In this document: one piece after another, positions 8,563-16,778 of the stretch
Position numbering within the stretch: position 1 is the first letter of the stretch
How the letters are laid out: each line of letters begins with the position of its first letter
Source of the DNA: Micromonospora ureilytica
GTDB taxonomy: Bacteria > Actinomycetota > Actinomycetes > Mycobacteriales > Micromonosporaceae
Length of the DNA: 64,000 bases
Direction of reading: 5' to 3'
Assembly: GCF_015751765.1 (NCBI RefSeq)
Contig: NZ_JADOTX010000001.1
Span: 5,084,001-5,148,000 of the forward strand
Notes under the pieces: model-generated
Seen by the model: only the letters and a program-made list of their open reading frames with translations
Databases searched by the model: none
Told to the model about the DNA's origin: nothing
Position numbers and translations under genes: made by a program

Positions 8563-11394
8563 CTACTCCGTGCTGGTGGCGGCCTTGCGCGGGGCGGCCT
8601 TCTTCGCCGGAGCCTTCTTCGCCGCCGTCGCCTTGGCCGTCGTGGTCTTCTTCGCGGCCGTGGACTTGCTGGCAGCGGCCGTCTTCTTGGTGGCCGTGGC
8701 CTTCTTGGCGGGCGCCTTCTTCGCCGCCGCCTTCTTCCGCGGCGCCGGACCCTTCGCCCGCTTCTCGGCCAGCATCTCGGATGCTTCCTCGATGGTCAGC
8801 GCCTCGGGGGTCTGCCCGCGCCGCAGCGACGCGTTGAACTCGCCGTCGGTGACGTACGGGCCGAACCGACCGTCCTTGATCACCATCGGCTTCTCGGTCG
8901 CCGGGTCGACGCCCATCTCGCGCAGCGGTGGCGCCGCCGCGCGCCGTCCACGCGCCTTCGGGGCGGCCAGCAGAGCCAGCGCCTCGTCCAGCGTGACTGT
9001 GAACATCTTGTCCTCGGAGTCCAGCGAACGGAACTCCTCACCCTGCTTGACGTACGGGCCGTAGCGACCGTTGTTCGCGAAGACCTCGACGCCGTCCGGC
9101 GCGACACCGATCAGCCGGGGAAGGCTGAGCAGCTTGAGCGCCTCCTCCAGGGTCAGCGAGTCCGGCGTCTGCGTCCGCAGCAACGACGACTTGCGCTCAC
9201 CACTGGACACGTACGGGCCGAACCGGCCGGACTTGAGCACGATCGGCTCGCCGGTGGCGGGGTCGTCGCCGAGCTTGCGCTCGCCGCTGCCGCCGAGGAA
9301 CAGCTCGTGCACCTTCTCCGGGGTCAGCTCGTCCGGGGCCAGGCCCTCGGGGATCGGCGCCCGGTCACCCTGGGTGCCGCCCTCCTCGCCCTCGGCAGCC
9401 GGTGCCGGCTGCTCGCCGCCGGGCAGCTCCCGTTGCAGGTACGGCCCGTACCGGCCGACCCGCACGACGACCTCGCGGCCGTCGTCGTCGGTGAAGAGCG
9501 GGATCGAGTTGACGCTGCGGGCGTCGATGTCGCTGAGGTTCTCGGTGACCAGCTTCTTGAGCCCACCGGAACGGGCGATGTCCTGGTCACCGGCACCGTT
9601 GGAGCTGCCGAAGTAGAACGCCGTGAGGAAGTCGACAGCGGCGTGGTCGCCGCCGGCGATCTCGTCCAGCTCGTTCTCCATGGTGGCGGTGAAGTCGTAG
9701 TCGATCAGGCGGGGGTAGTGCTGCTCCATCAGCCCGATCACCGCGAAGGCCAGGAAGGTCGGGATCATCGCCTGGCCGCGCTTGGTGACGTACCCCCGGT
9801 CCTGGATCGTCTGCATGATCGACGCGTAGGTGGACGGGCGGCCGATGCCCAGCTCTTCCAGGGCCTTGACCAGCGACGCTTCGGTGTAGCGCGACGGCGG
9901 CTGGGTGTGGTGGCCCTGCGCGGCCAGCTCATCGGCGGTCAGCGGCTGGTCCTTGACCAGGGTGGGCAGCCGGCGCTCGGCGTCCTCGGCCTCGGCGTTC
10001 TCGTCGTCGCTGGACTCGACGTACGCGCGCAGGAAGCCCGGGTCGGTGATGGTCTTGCCGGTCGCGCCGAAGTCGGCCTCCTCCTGCGAGGTGGAGACCG
10101 CCCGGATACGCACCGACACGCTGGAGCCGACCGCGTCGGTCATCTGCGAGGCGATGGTGCGCCGCCAGATCAGCTCGTAGAGCTTGAACTCCTCGGCGGA
10201 CAGTTCCTTGGCCACCTCGCCCGGGGTACGGAAGTTGTCCCCCGCCGGGCGGATCGCCTCGTGCGCCTCCTGCGCGTTCTTCACCTTGCCGGTGTAGCGG
10301 CGCGGCTCCGGCGGAACGCTGCGCTCGCCGTACAGCTCGACGATCTGACGGCGGGCCGCCGAGATGGCGGTCTCCGACAGGTTGACCGAGTCGGTACGCA
10401 TATAGGTGATGTAGCCGTTCTCGTAGAGCCGCTGCGCGGTGCGCATCGTCTGCTGCGAGGACAGGCGCAGCTTGCGGGCCGCCTCCTGCTGGAGGGTCGA
10501 GGTGATGAACGGCGCGTACGGGCGACGGCGGTAGGGCTTCTCCTCGACCCGGGTGACGGTGAACGGCCGCCCCTCCAGTCGGGCCGCGAGACCCCGGGCA
10601 CCGCTCTCGTCGAGGTGCACGACGCCGGCGCCGGCCCGGACGCGACCGGTGGTCGGCTCGAAGTCCTTACCGGTGGCGATCCGGTCGCCGTTCAGGGCGA
10701 TCAGGGTGGCGTTGAACGCACGCGGGCCCTCGCCGGCGTTCGCCACGGCGAGGGTGGCCAGGATGTCCCAGTATTCGGCGGTGCGGAAGGCCATCCGCTG
10801 CCGCTCCCGCTCGACCACGATGCGGGTCGCCACGGACTGCACCCGGCCTGCCGAGAGCCGCGGCATGACCTTCTTCCACAGCACCGGGGAGACCTCGTAG
10901 CCGTAGAGACGGTCGAGGATCCGGCGCGCCTCCTGGGCGTCGACCAGGTCGCGGTCGATCTCCCGGGGGTTGGCCACCGCCGCCTGGATCGCCGGCTTGG
11001 TGATCTCGTGGAAGACCATCCGCTTGACCGGCACCTTGGGCTTGAGCGTCTCGACCAGGTGCCAGGCGATCGCCTCGCCCTCGCGGTCCTCATCCGTCGC
11101 CAGGAAGATCTCGTCGACTTCCTTGGCCAGCTTTATCAGCTTGCTGATCTGCTGCTTACGGTCGGCGGAGACGACGTAGAGCGCCTGGAAGCCGTTGTCG
11201 ACGTCCACCCCGAGCCGGGCCCAGGGCTCCTTCTTGTATTTGGCCGGCACGTCGGCGGCGTTGCGCGGCAGGTCGCGGACGTGACCGAAGCTGGCCTCCA
11301 CGACGTACCCCGGGCCAAGGTAGCCCGAGATCGTCTTGGCCTTCGCCGGTGACTCGACGATGACCAGACGGGTGGTTCCAGCGTTGCTCGGCAC
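8563..11394 (-). CDS. topA: DNA topoisomerase I
   Basis: A type IA topoisomerase that relaxes negative supercoils by single-strand passage. The protein is 943 residues long when started at GTG 11394, which has GGGGAGAG just upstream; an in-frame extension to 11574 has no family match. The Toprim domain begins LVIVESPAKAKTISGYLGPG and continues with ATDEDREGEAIAWHLVETL, whose acidic residues bind magnesium. The catalytic Tyr is in GYITYMRTDSVNLSE near residue 331. The C-terminal region has several Toprim_C repeats with G(R/G)YGPYV/GRFGPYV. It ends in an about 70-residue Lys/Ala-rich tail (KKAAAKKAPAKKATATKK) as in mycobacterial and Streptomyces TopA, where the tail aids processivity and DNA binding. 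Confidence 0.97.
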   Translation of the reverse strand: MPSNAGTTRLVIVESPAKAKTISGYLGPGYVVEASFGHVRDLPRNAADVPAKYKKEPWARLGVDVDNGFQALYVVSADRKQQISKLIKLAKEVDEIFLATDEDREGEAIAWHLVETLKPKVPVKRMVFHEITKPAIQAAVANPREIDRDLVDAQEARRILDRLYGYEVSPVLWKKVMPRLSAGRVQSVATRIVVERERQRMAFRTAEYWDILATLAVANAGEGPRAFNATLIALNGDRIATGKDFEPTTGRVRAGAGVVHLDESGARGLAARLEGRPFTVTRVEEKPYRRRPYAPFITSTLQQEAARKLRLSSQQTMRTAQRLYENGYITYMRTDSVNLSETAISAARRQIVELYGERSVPPEPRRYTGKVKNAQEAHEAIRPAGDNFRTPGEVAKELSAEEFKLYELIWRRTIASQMTDAVGSSVSVRIRAVSTSQEEADFGATGKTITDPGFLRAYVESSDDENAEAEDAERRLPTLVKDQPLTADELAAQGHHTQPPSRYTEASLVKALEELGIGRPSTYASIMQTIQDRGYVTKRGQAMIPTFLAFAVIGLMEQHYPRLIDYDFTATMENELDEIAGGDHAAVDFLTAFYFGSSNGAGDQDIARSGGLKKLVTENLSDIDARSVNSIPLFTDDDGREVVVRVGRYGPYLQRELPGGEQPAPAAEGEEGGTQGDRAPIPEGLAPDELTPEKVHELFLGGSGERKLGDDPATGEPIVLKSGRFGPYVSSGERKSSLLRTQTPDSLTLEEALKLLSLPRLIGVAPDGVEVFANNGRYGPYVKQGEEFRSLDSEDKMFTVTLDEALALLAAPKARGRRAAAPPLREMGVDPATEKPMVIKDGRFGPYVTDGEFNASLRRGQTPEALTIEEASEMLAEKRAKGPAPRKKAAAKKAPAKKATATKKTAAASKSTAAKKTTTAKATAAKKAPAKKAAPRKAATSTE

Positions 11395-11821
11395 GTCTCT
11401 CCCCGACCTCACTCCTGCTCGTGGCCTGTCGGCGCCCGGACAGCGACCGCTTTCGACCCCGCCGTCGCACCGGCGGTCCGGATGTCCAACGTAACGCGCC
11501 GCCCACGTTTCGGGTTTCGCGGGCCGCAAACCGCTTCGACACGGCGGTCGACGCCGCGCCGCCACGCTCGGCACTGCCGGACGGCGCCACCGTACACCGT
11601 GGGTAGGGCTCGAAGCGGGTCACTGTGACGATGGCGGACCCACGACCCGCTCATTTTCCGCCTGGATCGACCCGCCGGCTGTCCGGCACCGGACACCCGG
11701 CCGTTCCACCCCGGGCCGCCGCCCAACCGCGTCGATCATGCACTTATGGTGGGCGTTTTAACCCCGGACGAGCAATACGTCCCCCACCACAACTCCATGA
11801 TCGACGCGGCGAGGGACGGGG
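11395..11821. other. Intergenic stretch upstream of topA
   Basis: No convincing gene in this 427-base gap. It must hold the topA promoter. Its left half is GC-rich with nothing recognisable; its right half is dominated by the long palindrome at 11727-11809. Confidence 0.6.
11727..11809. repeat. Long palindrome with GATCATG arms
   Basis: Perfect 14-base arms CCGCGTCGATCATG (11727-11740) and complement (11796-11809). Inside there is a second stem TGGTGGG (11747-11753) with CCCACCA (11783-11789). It lies 3' of the hypothetical gene ending at 11822 and may stop its transcript. It resembles the GATCTTG palindromes at 7430, 8499 and 54983 in size and position. Confidence 0.7.
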
Positions 11822-12538
11822 TCAGGTTGGCCAGGCTTGGGGTGGGGTTGCCAGCGGCGGTCCGCCGACCAGTTCGGCGAGTCGGGCCAACCGGCGGCGG
11901 CCGGTGATCCGGTACGCCGGGCCGCCCTCGCCGGGGCCGAGCAGCGTCCCGGCCAGCCCGGCCGCGGCGAGCGCGACGCCGATCGGCTCCCAACACTCCT
12001 GGTCATCGGCGCCGAGCCGCAACAGGAAGCAGTCGGGAGGCTCCGGCGACCCGGCGGCGGCGAGCCACAGCCGCAACCGCCGGCCGGTCAGGTGGAAGGC
12101 CGCCGGCGGGCGCTTCGCCGTACCGTGCAGCCAGGCGGCCGCGAGCGGCTTCAAGACCCGGGTGTACGACGTACGAACTGCGTGTCGCTCGCCCTCGGTC
12201 GGCTGCCAGCTAGCCGCGAGCCCGCGCGACGCCAGTTCGGCGACGAGCACGTGCACCCGCCAGGCGGCGTCCACCTGCACCGACAGGCGGGCGGTGCCGC
12301 CCATCCGGACCACCTCACCCGGGCCGGCGAGCAGCCCGGCCAGGTCGGCGACTGTCGGTTCGGCCGCGTCCGCGCCGAAGAAGACAAGTTGCCGGCCCGC
12401 GTCGTCTCCCTGGGTCGGGCCGATCTGCGGCACGCCACCGCGGCGTCGCACGGGAGTGGGCGTGTCGGACTCGGGCGCGGGGAACAGCGCCGGGGGCGGC
12501 TGCGCCTTCCCGGTGTCACCGAGCCCGCTCAGCGACAC
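11822..12538 (-). CDS. Hypothetical protein
   Basis: A 238-residue protein I do not recognise. The first about 50 residues are Pro/Gly-rich. The rest alternates hydrophobic helices and strands (GEVVRMGGTARLSVQVDAAW, GLAASWQPTEGERHAVRTSY). There is no signal peptide and no membrane segment, so it is probably cytoplasmic. The region around RTSYTRVLKPLAAAWLHGTA is rich in basic residues and could be a helix for protein or nucleic acid contact. The GTG start at 12538 lies inside the end of the upstream lipoprotein gene (10-base overlap), so the two are likely translated together. Codon use is typical of the host. Confidence 0.65.
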   Translation of the reverse strand: MSLSGLGDTGKAQPPPALFPAPESDTPTPVRRRGGVPQIGPTQGDDAGRQLVFFGADAAEPTVADLAGLLAGPGEVVRMGGTARLSVQVDAAWRVHVLVAELASRGLAASWQPTEGERHAVRTSYTRVLKPLAAAWLHGTAKRPPAAFHLTGRRLRLWLAAAGSPEPPDCFLLRLGADDQECWEPIGVALAAAGLAGTLLGPGEGGPAYRITGRRRLARLAELVGGPPLATPPQAWPT

Positions 12539-13068
12539 TCCGGCACCTCGTCGAATGCCTGTTTCAACTCCTCGGAGTTGAGTTTGCTGGTGTCCAGCGC
12601 GCTGGCGTCGTACTCCTTGTTGAGGGTTTCCACGGCGGCCCGCACGCCGTCGTAGAAGGCGGTCGCCTCGCCGGTGCCCAGGTCGTCGATGGTGTCCCGG
12701 GCGCGGCCGTACGCGTCCCGCATCTTCCCCAGTGAGCTGCGGAAACCCGCGGAGATGGTTTCGCCGTTGTCGGTTTCCGGGATGCCAGCCTTCTCCACCT
12801 TGCGGCGCGCGGCCTCGCTGGCCTGCTCCGCCCCGTCGAAGAGCCGCACCAGGTTCTCCTTGGCCTGCGCCGGCGTGGTCTGCGCGGTCATCTGCTCGTC
12901 AGTGCTGCTGGTCAGCTTGTTGATCTCGGAGCGCCAGGGGGCGAGCGCGCCGCAGACCGAGGCCGCCCAGGCCCGTGGGCTGGGGCCCCCGCCGCAGCCG
13001 GCCAGAACGACGATCGTGGCCAGGACCACCGTGAACTTTCCGGCGGCAGACGCCCGGCACGTACGCAT
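12529..13068 (-). CDS. Putative lipoprotein
   Basis: A 179-residue exported protein. The N-terminus MRTCRASAAGKFTVVLATIV runs into VVLAGCGGG, a clear signal peptide with lipobox LAGC, so the mature form would be lipid-anchored on the outer face of the membrane. The body is strongly helical and charged (KENLVRLFDGAEQASEAARR, DTIDDLGTGEATAFYDGVRA) with two Cys residues, in SVCGAL and at the C-terminal PECR, that could form a disulfide. ATG 13068 is chosen because the lipobox is then correctly placed; the upstream in-frame extension is arginine/proline-rich and noncoding in appearance. No specific function can be given. The downstream hypothetical gene overlaps it. Confidence 0.75.
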   Translation of the reverse strand: MRTCRASAAGKFTVVLATIVVLAGCGGGPSPRAWAASVCGALAPWRSEINKLTSSTDEQMTAQTTPAQAKENLVRLFDGAEQASEAARRKVEKAGIPETDNGETISAGFRSSLGKMRDAYGRARDTIDDLGTGEATAFYDGVRAAVETLNKEYDASALDTSKLNSEELKQAFDEVPECR

Positions 13069-13116
13069 GCGTTGCAGCGTACGGCCTTTGGCCAGGTGTG
13101 GCACCGGGCCGGACGG

Positions 13117-13159
13117 CCGGGGTCCCCGGTCGACGCGGTACGTCGACCGGGGACCCCGG
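13117..13159. terminator. Strong hairpin after hppA
   Basis: Two perfect 19-base arms (13117-13135 and 13141-13159) around the loop cggta. It lies 13 bases beyond the hppA stop on the reverse strand and separates hppA from the lipoprotein gene. There is no T-run, as is usual in actinobacterial terminators. Confidence 0.8.
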
Positions 13160-13171
13160 GCCGTTCCTGGG

Positions 13172-15532
13172 TCAGGCGTTGACCGTCTCCGGGCGGTGAT
13201 CGGTGCTGCCCGCGCCGGTGTTGCCATCGGCGTCCGAGTCGGACATCGCGATGCCCTTGCGCTTGCTGAACACCACCGACGCCACGATGATCAGCGTCGC
13301 GACCAGCGCGATGCCGACCCGCAGGCCGACGTTGCGGTCGTCGCCCACGCTGTACGCCACCACGGCGGGAGCGATCAGCAGCGAGACCAGGTTCATCACC
13401 TTGAGCAGCGGGTTGATCGCGGGGCCGGCGGTGTCCTTGAACGGGTCACCGACGGTGTCGCCGATGACCGTGGCGGCGTGCGCCTCGGAGCCCTTGCCGC
13501 CGTACGCGCCGTCCTCGACCAGCTTCTTGGCGTTGTCCCAGGCCCCACCGGAGTTGGACAGGAACACCGCCATCAGCGTGCCGGCACCGATCGCACCCGC
13601 CAGGTACGCCGCGAGCGCGCCGGGCCCGAGGCCGAAGCCGACAGCGATCGGCGCCAGGATGGCGAGCAGGCCGGGGGTCATCAGCTCGCGCTGCGCATCC
13701 CGGGTGCAGATGTCGACGACCTTGCCGTACTCCGGGCGCTGGGTGCCGTCCATGATGCCGGGCAGCTCACGGAACTGCCGGCGGACCTCCATCACCACGG
13801 CACCGGCCGAGCGGGACACCGCGTTGATGGCCAGCCCGGAGAAGAGGAAGACCACCGCCGCACCGATGATCAGGCCGACCAGGTTGCGCGGGTTCGCCAC
13901 GTTCAGCGAGTTGAGGATCTCCGCCCCGACGTCGCCCACGCCGGCGTCCGCGTACGCGGTGCTGAGCGTGTCGGTGTACGAGCCGAACAGCGCGGTCGCG
14001 GCGAGGACCGCCGTGGCGATCGCGATGCCCTTGGTGATCGCCTTGGTGGTGTTGCCGACCGCGTCCAGCTCGGTCAACGTGCGAGCGCCGTGCTCGTCGA
14101 TGTCACCGGACATCTCGGCGATGCCCTGGGCGTTGTCGGAGATCGGCCCGAAGGTGTCCATCGCGACGATCACGCCGACGGTCGTGAGCAGGCCGGTACC
14201 GGCCAGCGCCACCGCGAACAGCGACAGCGTGATGGAGCTGCCGCCGAGGAGGAAGGCGCCGAAGACGCCGGCACCGATCAGCAGCGCCGAGTAGACAGCC
14301 GACTCCAGACCGATGCTGATGCCGGCCAGGATCACCGTCGCCGCACCGGTCTGCGAGCTCTTGCCGATGTCCTGCACCGGTCGCCGTTTGGTCTCGGTGA
14401 AGTAGCCGGTCAGCGCCTGGATCGCGGCGGCCAGCACGATGCCGATCACGACCGCGCCGATGGCCACCAGCCGAGGGTTGCCGGGAGCGTCGGTGAGGCC
14501 ACTGTCGAACTCGCCGAAGGTCGCCGGCAGGTACGCGTAGGCGGCGATCGCCACCAGCACCGCGGAGAGCACCGCCGACAGGTAGAAGGCCCGGTTGATC
14601 GCGGTCAGAGCGTTCCGGTCGGACGCGCGCAGCCTGGTGATGAAGACGCCGACGATCGCGATCAGCACGCCGATGGTGGAGATGATCAGCGGGAAGACCA
14701 GGCCCTCCTCGCCGAACGCGGCGCGGCCGAGGATCAGCGCGGCGACAAGCGTCACCGCGTACGACTCGAACAGGTCGGCGGCCATGCCGGCGCAGTCACC
14801 GACGTTGTCGCCCACGTTGTCGGCGATGGTGGCGGCGTTGCGCGGGTCATCCTCGGGGATGCCCTGCTCGACCTTGCCCACCAGGTCGGCGCCGACGTCG
14901 GCGGCCTTGGTGAAGATGCCGCCGCCGACACGCATGAACATCGCGAGCAGCGCGGCACCGAAGCCGAAGCCCTCCAGCACGGTGGGCGCGTCACCCCGGT
15001 AGACGAGGACGACCATCGCCGCACCGAAGAGGCCGAGGCCGACGGTGAAGAAGCCGACGACGCCGCCGGTCTGGAAGGCGATCTTCATGGCCGCCTCGCG
15101 GCCGCCTACCCGCTCTCTCGCGGCGGCGGCCACGCGCAGGTTCGCCCGGGTGGCCAGCCACATGCCGGCGCCGCCGATGAACGCGCTGAACAGGGCGCCC
15201 ACCACGAAGAAGAGTGAGCGGCCGATCTTCACCGCGAGCTCACTGCCATCGGTGTCGTGCACCGGAAGCAGGAAGAGCAGCACGACGGCGACGACGACGA
15301 AGATCGCCAGGGTGCGGAATTGACGGAGCAGGTAGGCCGAGGCGCCCTCCTGGACCGCCCCCGAGATCTCCTGCATTTTCTCGGTGCCCTTACCAGCGGC
15401 CAGCACCGTTTTTGTCAGGGCGGCAGCAAAACCGAGTGCCACCAGCGCGACAACCGCGGCGATGACGACGTAGGTGACATTGCTTCCGGTAAGGGAAAGC
15501 CCGCCGCCGTCGGCGGCCAAGGTCTCGGACAT
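13172..15532 (-). CDS. hppA: Membrane-bound proton-translocating pyrophosphatase
   Basis: A polytopic inner-membrane enzyme (786 residues, about 16 helices) that couples hydrolysis of pyrophosphate to proton export. The substrate site is intact: GGGIFTKAADVGADLVGKVE followed by EDDPRNAATIADNVGDNVGD. A second acidic patch is VIGDTVGDPFKDTAGPAINP. The motif VGNTTKAITKG has Lys where K+-dependent enzymes have Ala, which marks the K+-independent, proton-pumping class found in Streptomyces. ATG 15532 is preceded by AGGAGG at a good distance; an in-frame extension to 15649 lacks family support. It is monocistronic, with a strong terminator at 13117-13159. Its position next to bldG follows Streptomyces. 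Confidence 0.96.
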   Translation of the reverse strand: MSETLAADGGGLSLTGSNVTYVVIAAVVALVALGFAAALTKTVLAAGKGTEKMQEISGAVQEGASAYLLRQFRTLAIFVVVAVVLLFLLPVHDTDGSELAVKIGRSLFFVVGALFSAFIGGAGMWLATRANLRVAAAARERVGGREAAMKIAFQTGGVVGFFTVGLGLFGAAMVVLVYRGDAPTVLEGFGFGAALLAMFMRVGGGIFTKAADVGADLVGKVEQGIPEDDPRNAATIADNVGDNVGDCAGMAADLFESYAVTLVAALILGRAAFGEEGLVFPLIISTIGVLIAIVGVFITRLRASDRNALTAINRAFYLSAVLSAVLVAIAAYAYLPATFGEFDSGLTDAPGNPRLVAIGAVVIGIVLAAAIQALTGYFTETKRRPVQDIGKSSQTGAATVILAGISIGLESAVYSALLIGAGVFGAFLLGGSSITLSLFAVALAGTGLLTTVGVIVAMDTFGPISDNAQGIAEMSGDIDEHGARTLTELDAVGNTTKAITKGIAIATAVLAATALFGSYTDTLSTAYADAGVGDVGAEILNSLNVANPRNLVGLIIGAAVVFLFSGLAINAVSRSAGAVVMEVRRQFRELPGIMDGTQRPEYGKVVDICTRDAQRELMTPGLLAILAPIAVGFGLGPGALAAYLAGAIGAGTLMAVFLSNSGGAWDNAKKLVEDGAYGGKGSEAHAATVIGDTVGDPFKDTAGPAINPLLKVMNLVSLLIAPAVVAYSVGDDRNVGLRVGIALVATLIIVASVVFSKRKGIAMSDSDADGNTGAGSTDHRPETVNA

Positions 15533-15847
15533 CTGTGTCCTCCTGTTACCGAACAATCGCGCCGGTGAGTGGAGACGCACTGACCGACGCCTGGATGCGG
15601 ACTCGCAAGCGCGCGCCAACCCACCAGCGGACCAGCGATGAACACCCATACCCGCTGGCTGCGGGATGGGTCACTTGCTGACAACCCGGGTACTGTAGCC
15701 CTCCGCAGTGTTGGAGGTCACACCCAGGTGGCACCGTGTCGCGATGATCTTCGTCGCTGTGTTATGAAACGAAATCTGATATAGGGCCCCATCCATGCGA
15801 AAAGGCCGCATCCCCAGGAGGGGACACGGCCTACGCAGCGGAACTCG
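15533..15847. other. Intergenic region between hppA and the bldG operon
   Basis: A 315-base gap without a gene. It should carry the hppA promoter, reading leftward. A small CCTCC/GGAGG hairpin occurs near 15700, and the bldG-operon terminator is at 15803-15832. I see no riboswitch that I can name. Confidence 0.55.
15803..15832 (-). terminator. Terminator of the bldG/anti-sigma operon
   Basis: Outer stem AGGCCG/CGGCCT and inner stem CCCC/GGGG around the loop agga, 15 bases beyond the stop of the anti-sigma gene on the reverse strand. Confidence 0.65.
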
Positions 15848-16282
15848 TCAGCGGCCGACCGGCCACACCATCCGCACCTCGGTGCCGACGCCCTCGTCGA
15901 CCGGGCGCACCTGAAGGTCCTCGACGAAACCGGCGAGCAGCGCGAAGCCGACGCCGGTGGTCAGCGCCTCATCGGTCAGCGCCTCGTTGGCCAGCTCGTC
16001 CGGCGGCAGCGCCGTCAGACCGATACCCGCCTCGATCGGCGCCCGGTCCACCACCCGCACCGCGTACGAGCCACCATCGGACATCTCCACCAGCACCGGG
16101 TCGGCCAAGCCGTACTGCCGGTGCAGGGCCACCGCGCGCGTGCACGCCTCACCGATGGCCAGGCGCACCTCGTCCAGCAGGTCCTCGCGTACGCCGGCCC
16201 GGCGGGCGACGGCGACGCCGACGAGGCGGGCGGTGCGCACGTGCACCGGGGCGGGCGAGAAGGAGAGCTTGACTGTCGCCAT
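15848..16282 (-). CDS. Anti-sigma factor, RsbW-like serine kinase/ATPase fold
   Basis: A 144-residue protein of the HATPase_c_2 family. The N-box-like stretch DEVRLAIGEACTRAVALH carries the Glu and the helix typical of RsbW/SpoIIAB, although the canonical Asn is replaced (EACTRAV), and TTGVGFALLAGFVEDLQVRP is the lid/G-box region. It would bind sigma factor or phosphorylate the partner STAS protein. The ATG at 16282 overlaps the bldG TGA by one base (TGATG), so the pair is coupled. The orthologous gene in Streptomyces coelicolor is SCO3548, co-transcribed with bldG. The changed Asn could mean weak kinase activity; the sigma factor it controls is not visible here. Confidence 0.82.
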   Translation of the reverse strand: MATVKLSFSPAPVHVRTARLVGVAVARRAGVREDLLDEVRLAIGEACTRAVALHRQYGLADPVLVEMSDGGSYAVRVVDRAPIEAGIGLTALPPDELANEALTDEALTTGVGFALLAGFVEDLQVRPVDEGVGTEVRMVWPVGR

Positions 16283-16638
16283 CACGCGCCGGCGCCCGCC
16301 GAGTCGGCGCTGATCGCCGCGTCGACCGTCGGGTGCAGCGGAAACACCTGGTCCAGAGCGGTGATCCGGAAGATCTTGAGCAGCGGCTCCTTGTCGCAGA
16401 CCAGCGCGAACGAACCGCTGGCCGACCGGAGCCGCTTGAGCGCGCCGACCAGCACGCCCAGCCCGGTGGAGTCGAGGAAGTCCACCCGACCGAGGTCGAC
16501 CACCACGTGACGCGCCCCACCGTCGATCAGTTCGAGGAGTCGTTCCCGGAGCCGGGGCGCGGTGTAGACGTCCACCTCACCACCGACCTCGAGCACCGTG
16601 TGCTCGCCCACGGTGCGGGTCGCCAGTGACAGCTCCAT
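16282..16638 (-). CDS. bldG: STAS-domain anti-anti-sigma factor, BldG type
   Basis: An 118-residue single STAS domain. [20 protein letters not shown] and [20 protein letters not shown] closely follow the Streptomyces BldG sequence as I remember it. The phosphorylation site is in [12 protein letters not shown]; counting from the Met places the Ser at residue 57, the same number as in BldG. In its unphosphorylated form such a protein captures the anti-sigma factor and frees sigma; in Streptomyces BldG is needed for aerial growth and antibiotic production. GAGGAGG lies 5 bases upstream of ATG. The gene order helicase (divergent), bldG, anti-sigma, hppA matches Streptomyces SCO3550-SCO3547. Confidence 0.9.
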   Translation of the reverse strand: MELSLATRTVGEHTVLEVGGEVDVYTAPRLRERLLELIDGGARHVVVDLGRVDFLDSTGLGVLVGALKRLRSASGSFALVCDKEPLLKIFRITALDQVFPLHPTVDAAISADSAGAGA

Positions 16639-16778
16639 CGGTCCTCCTCGCCAGAGCCGTAAACTCTCGTGGGCATCTAACCACTACCGCCGGGGCGGCC
16701 TGCGGACGCCAGCGGAGGCTTCCCCTTACCCCGGTGTCCGACTTTTCATCTCCGAACACCAGTGCGAGAGTGCAGGGC

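Noticed and set aside
8443-11352. A 969-codon open frame on the forward strand opposite topA
   Set aside because: It is a GC-bias shadow: low-complexity Arg/Leu/Gly translation, no domain, and the reverse strand encodes an intact topA.
12674-15217. An 847-codon forward frame opposite hppA
   Set aside because: Shadow of hppA; rich in Asp/Gly/Arg/His without any hydrophobic pattern, while the other strand has all pyrophosphatase motifs.
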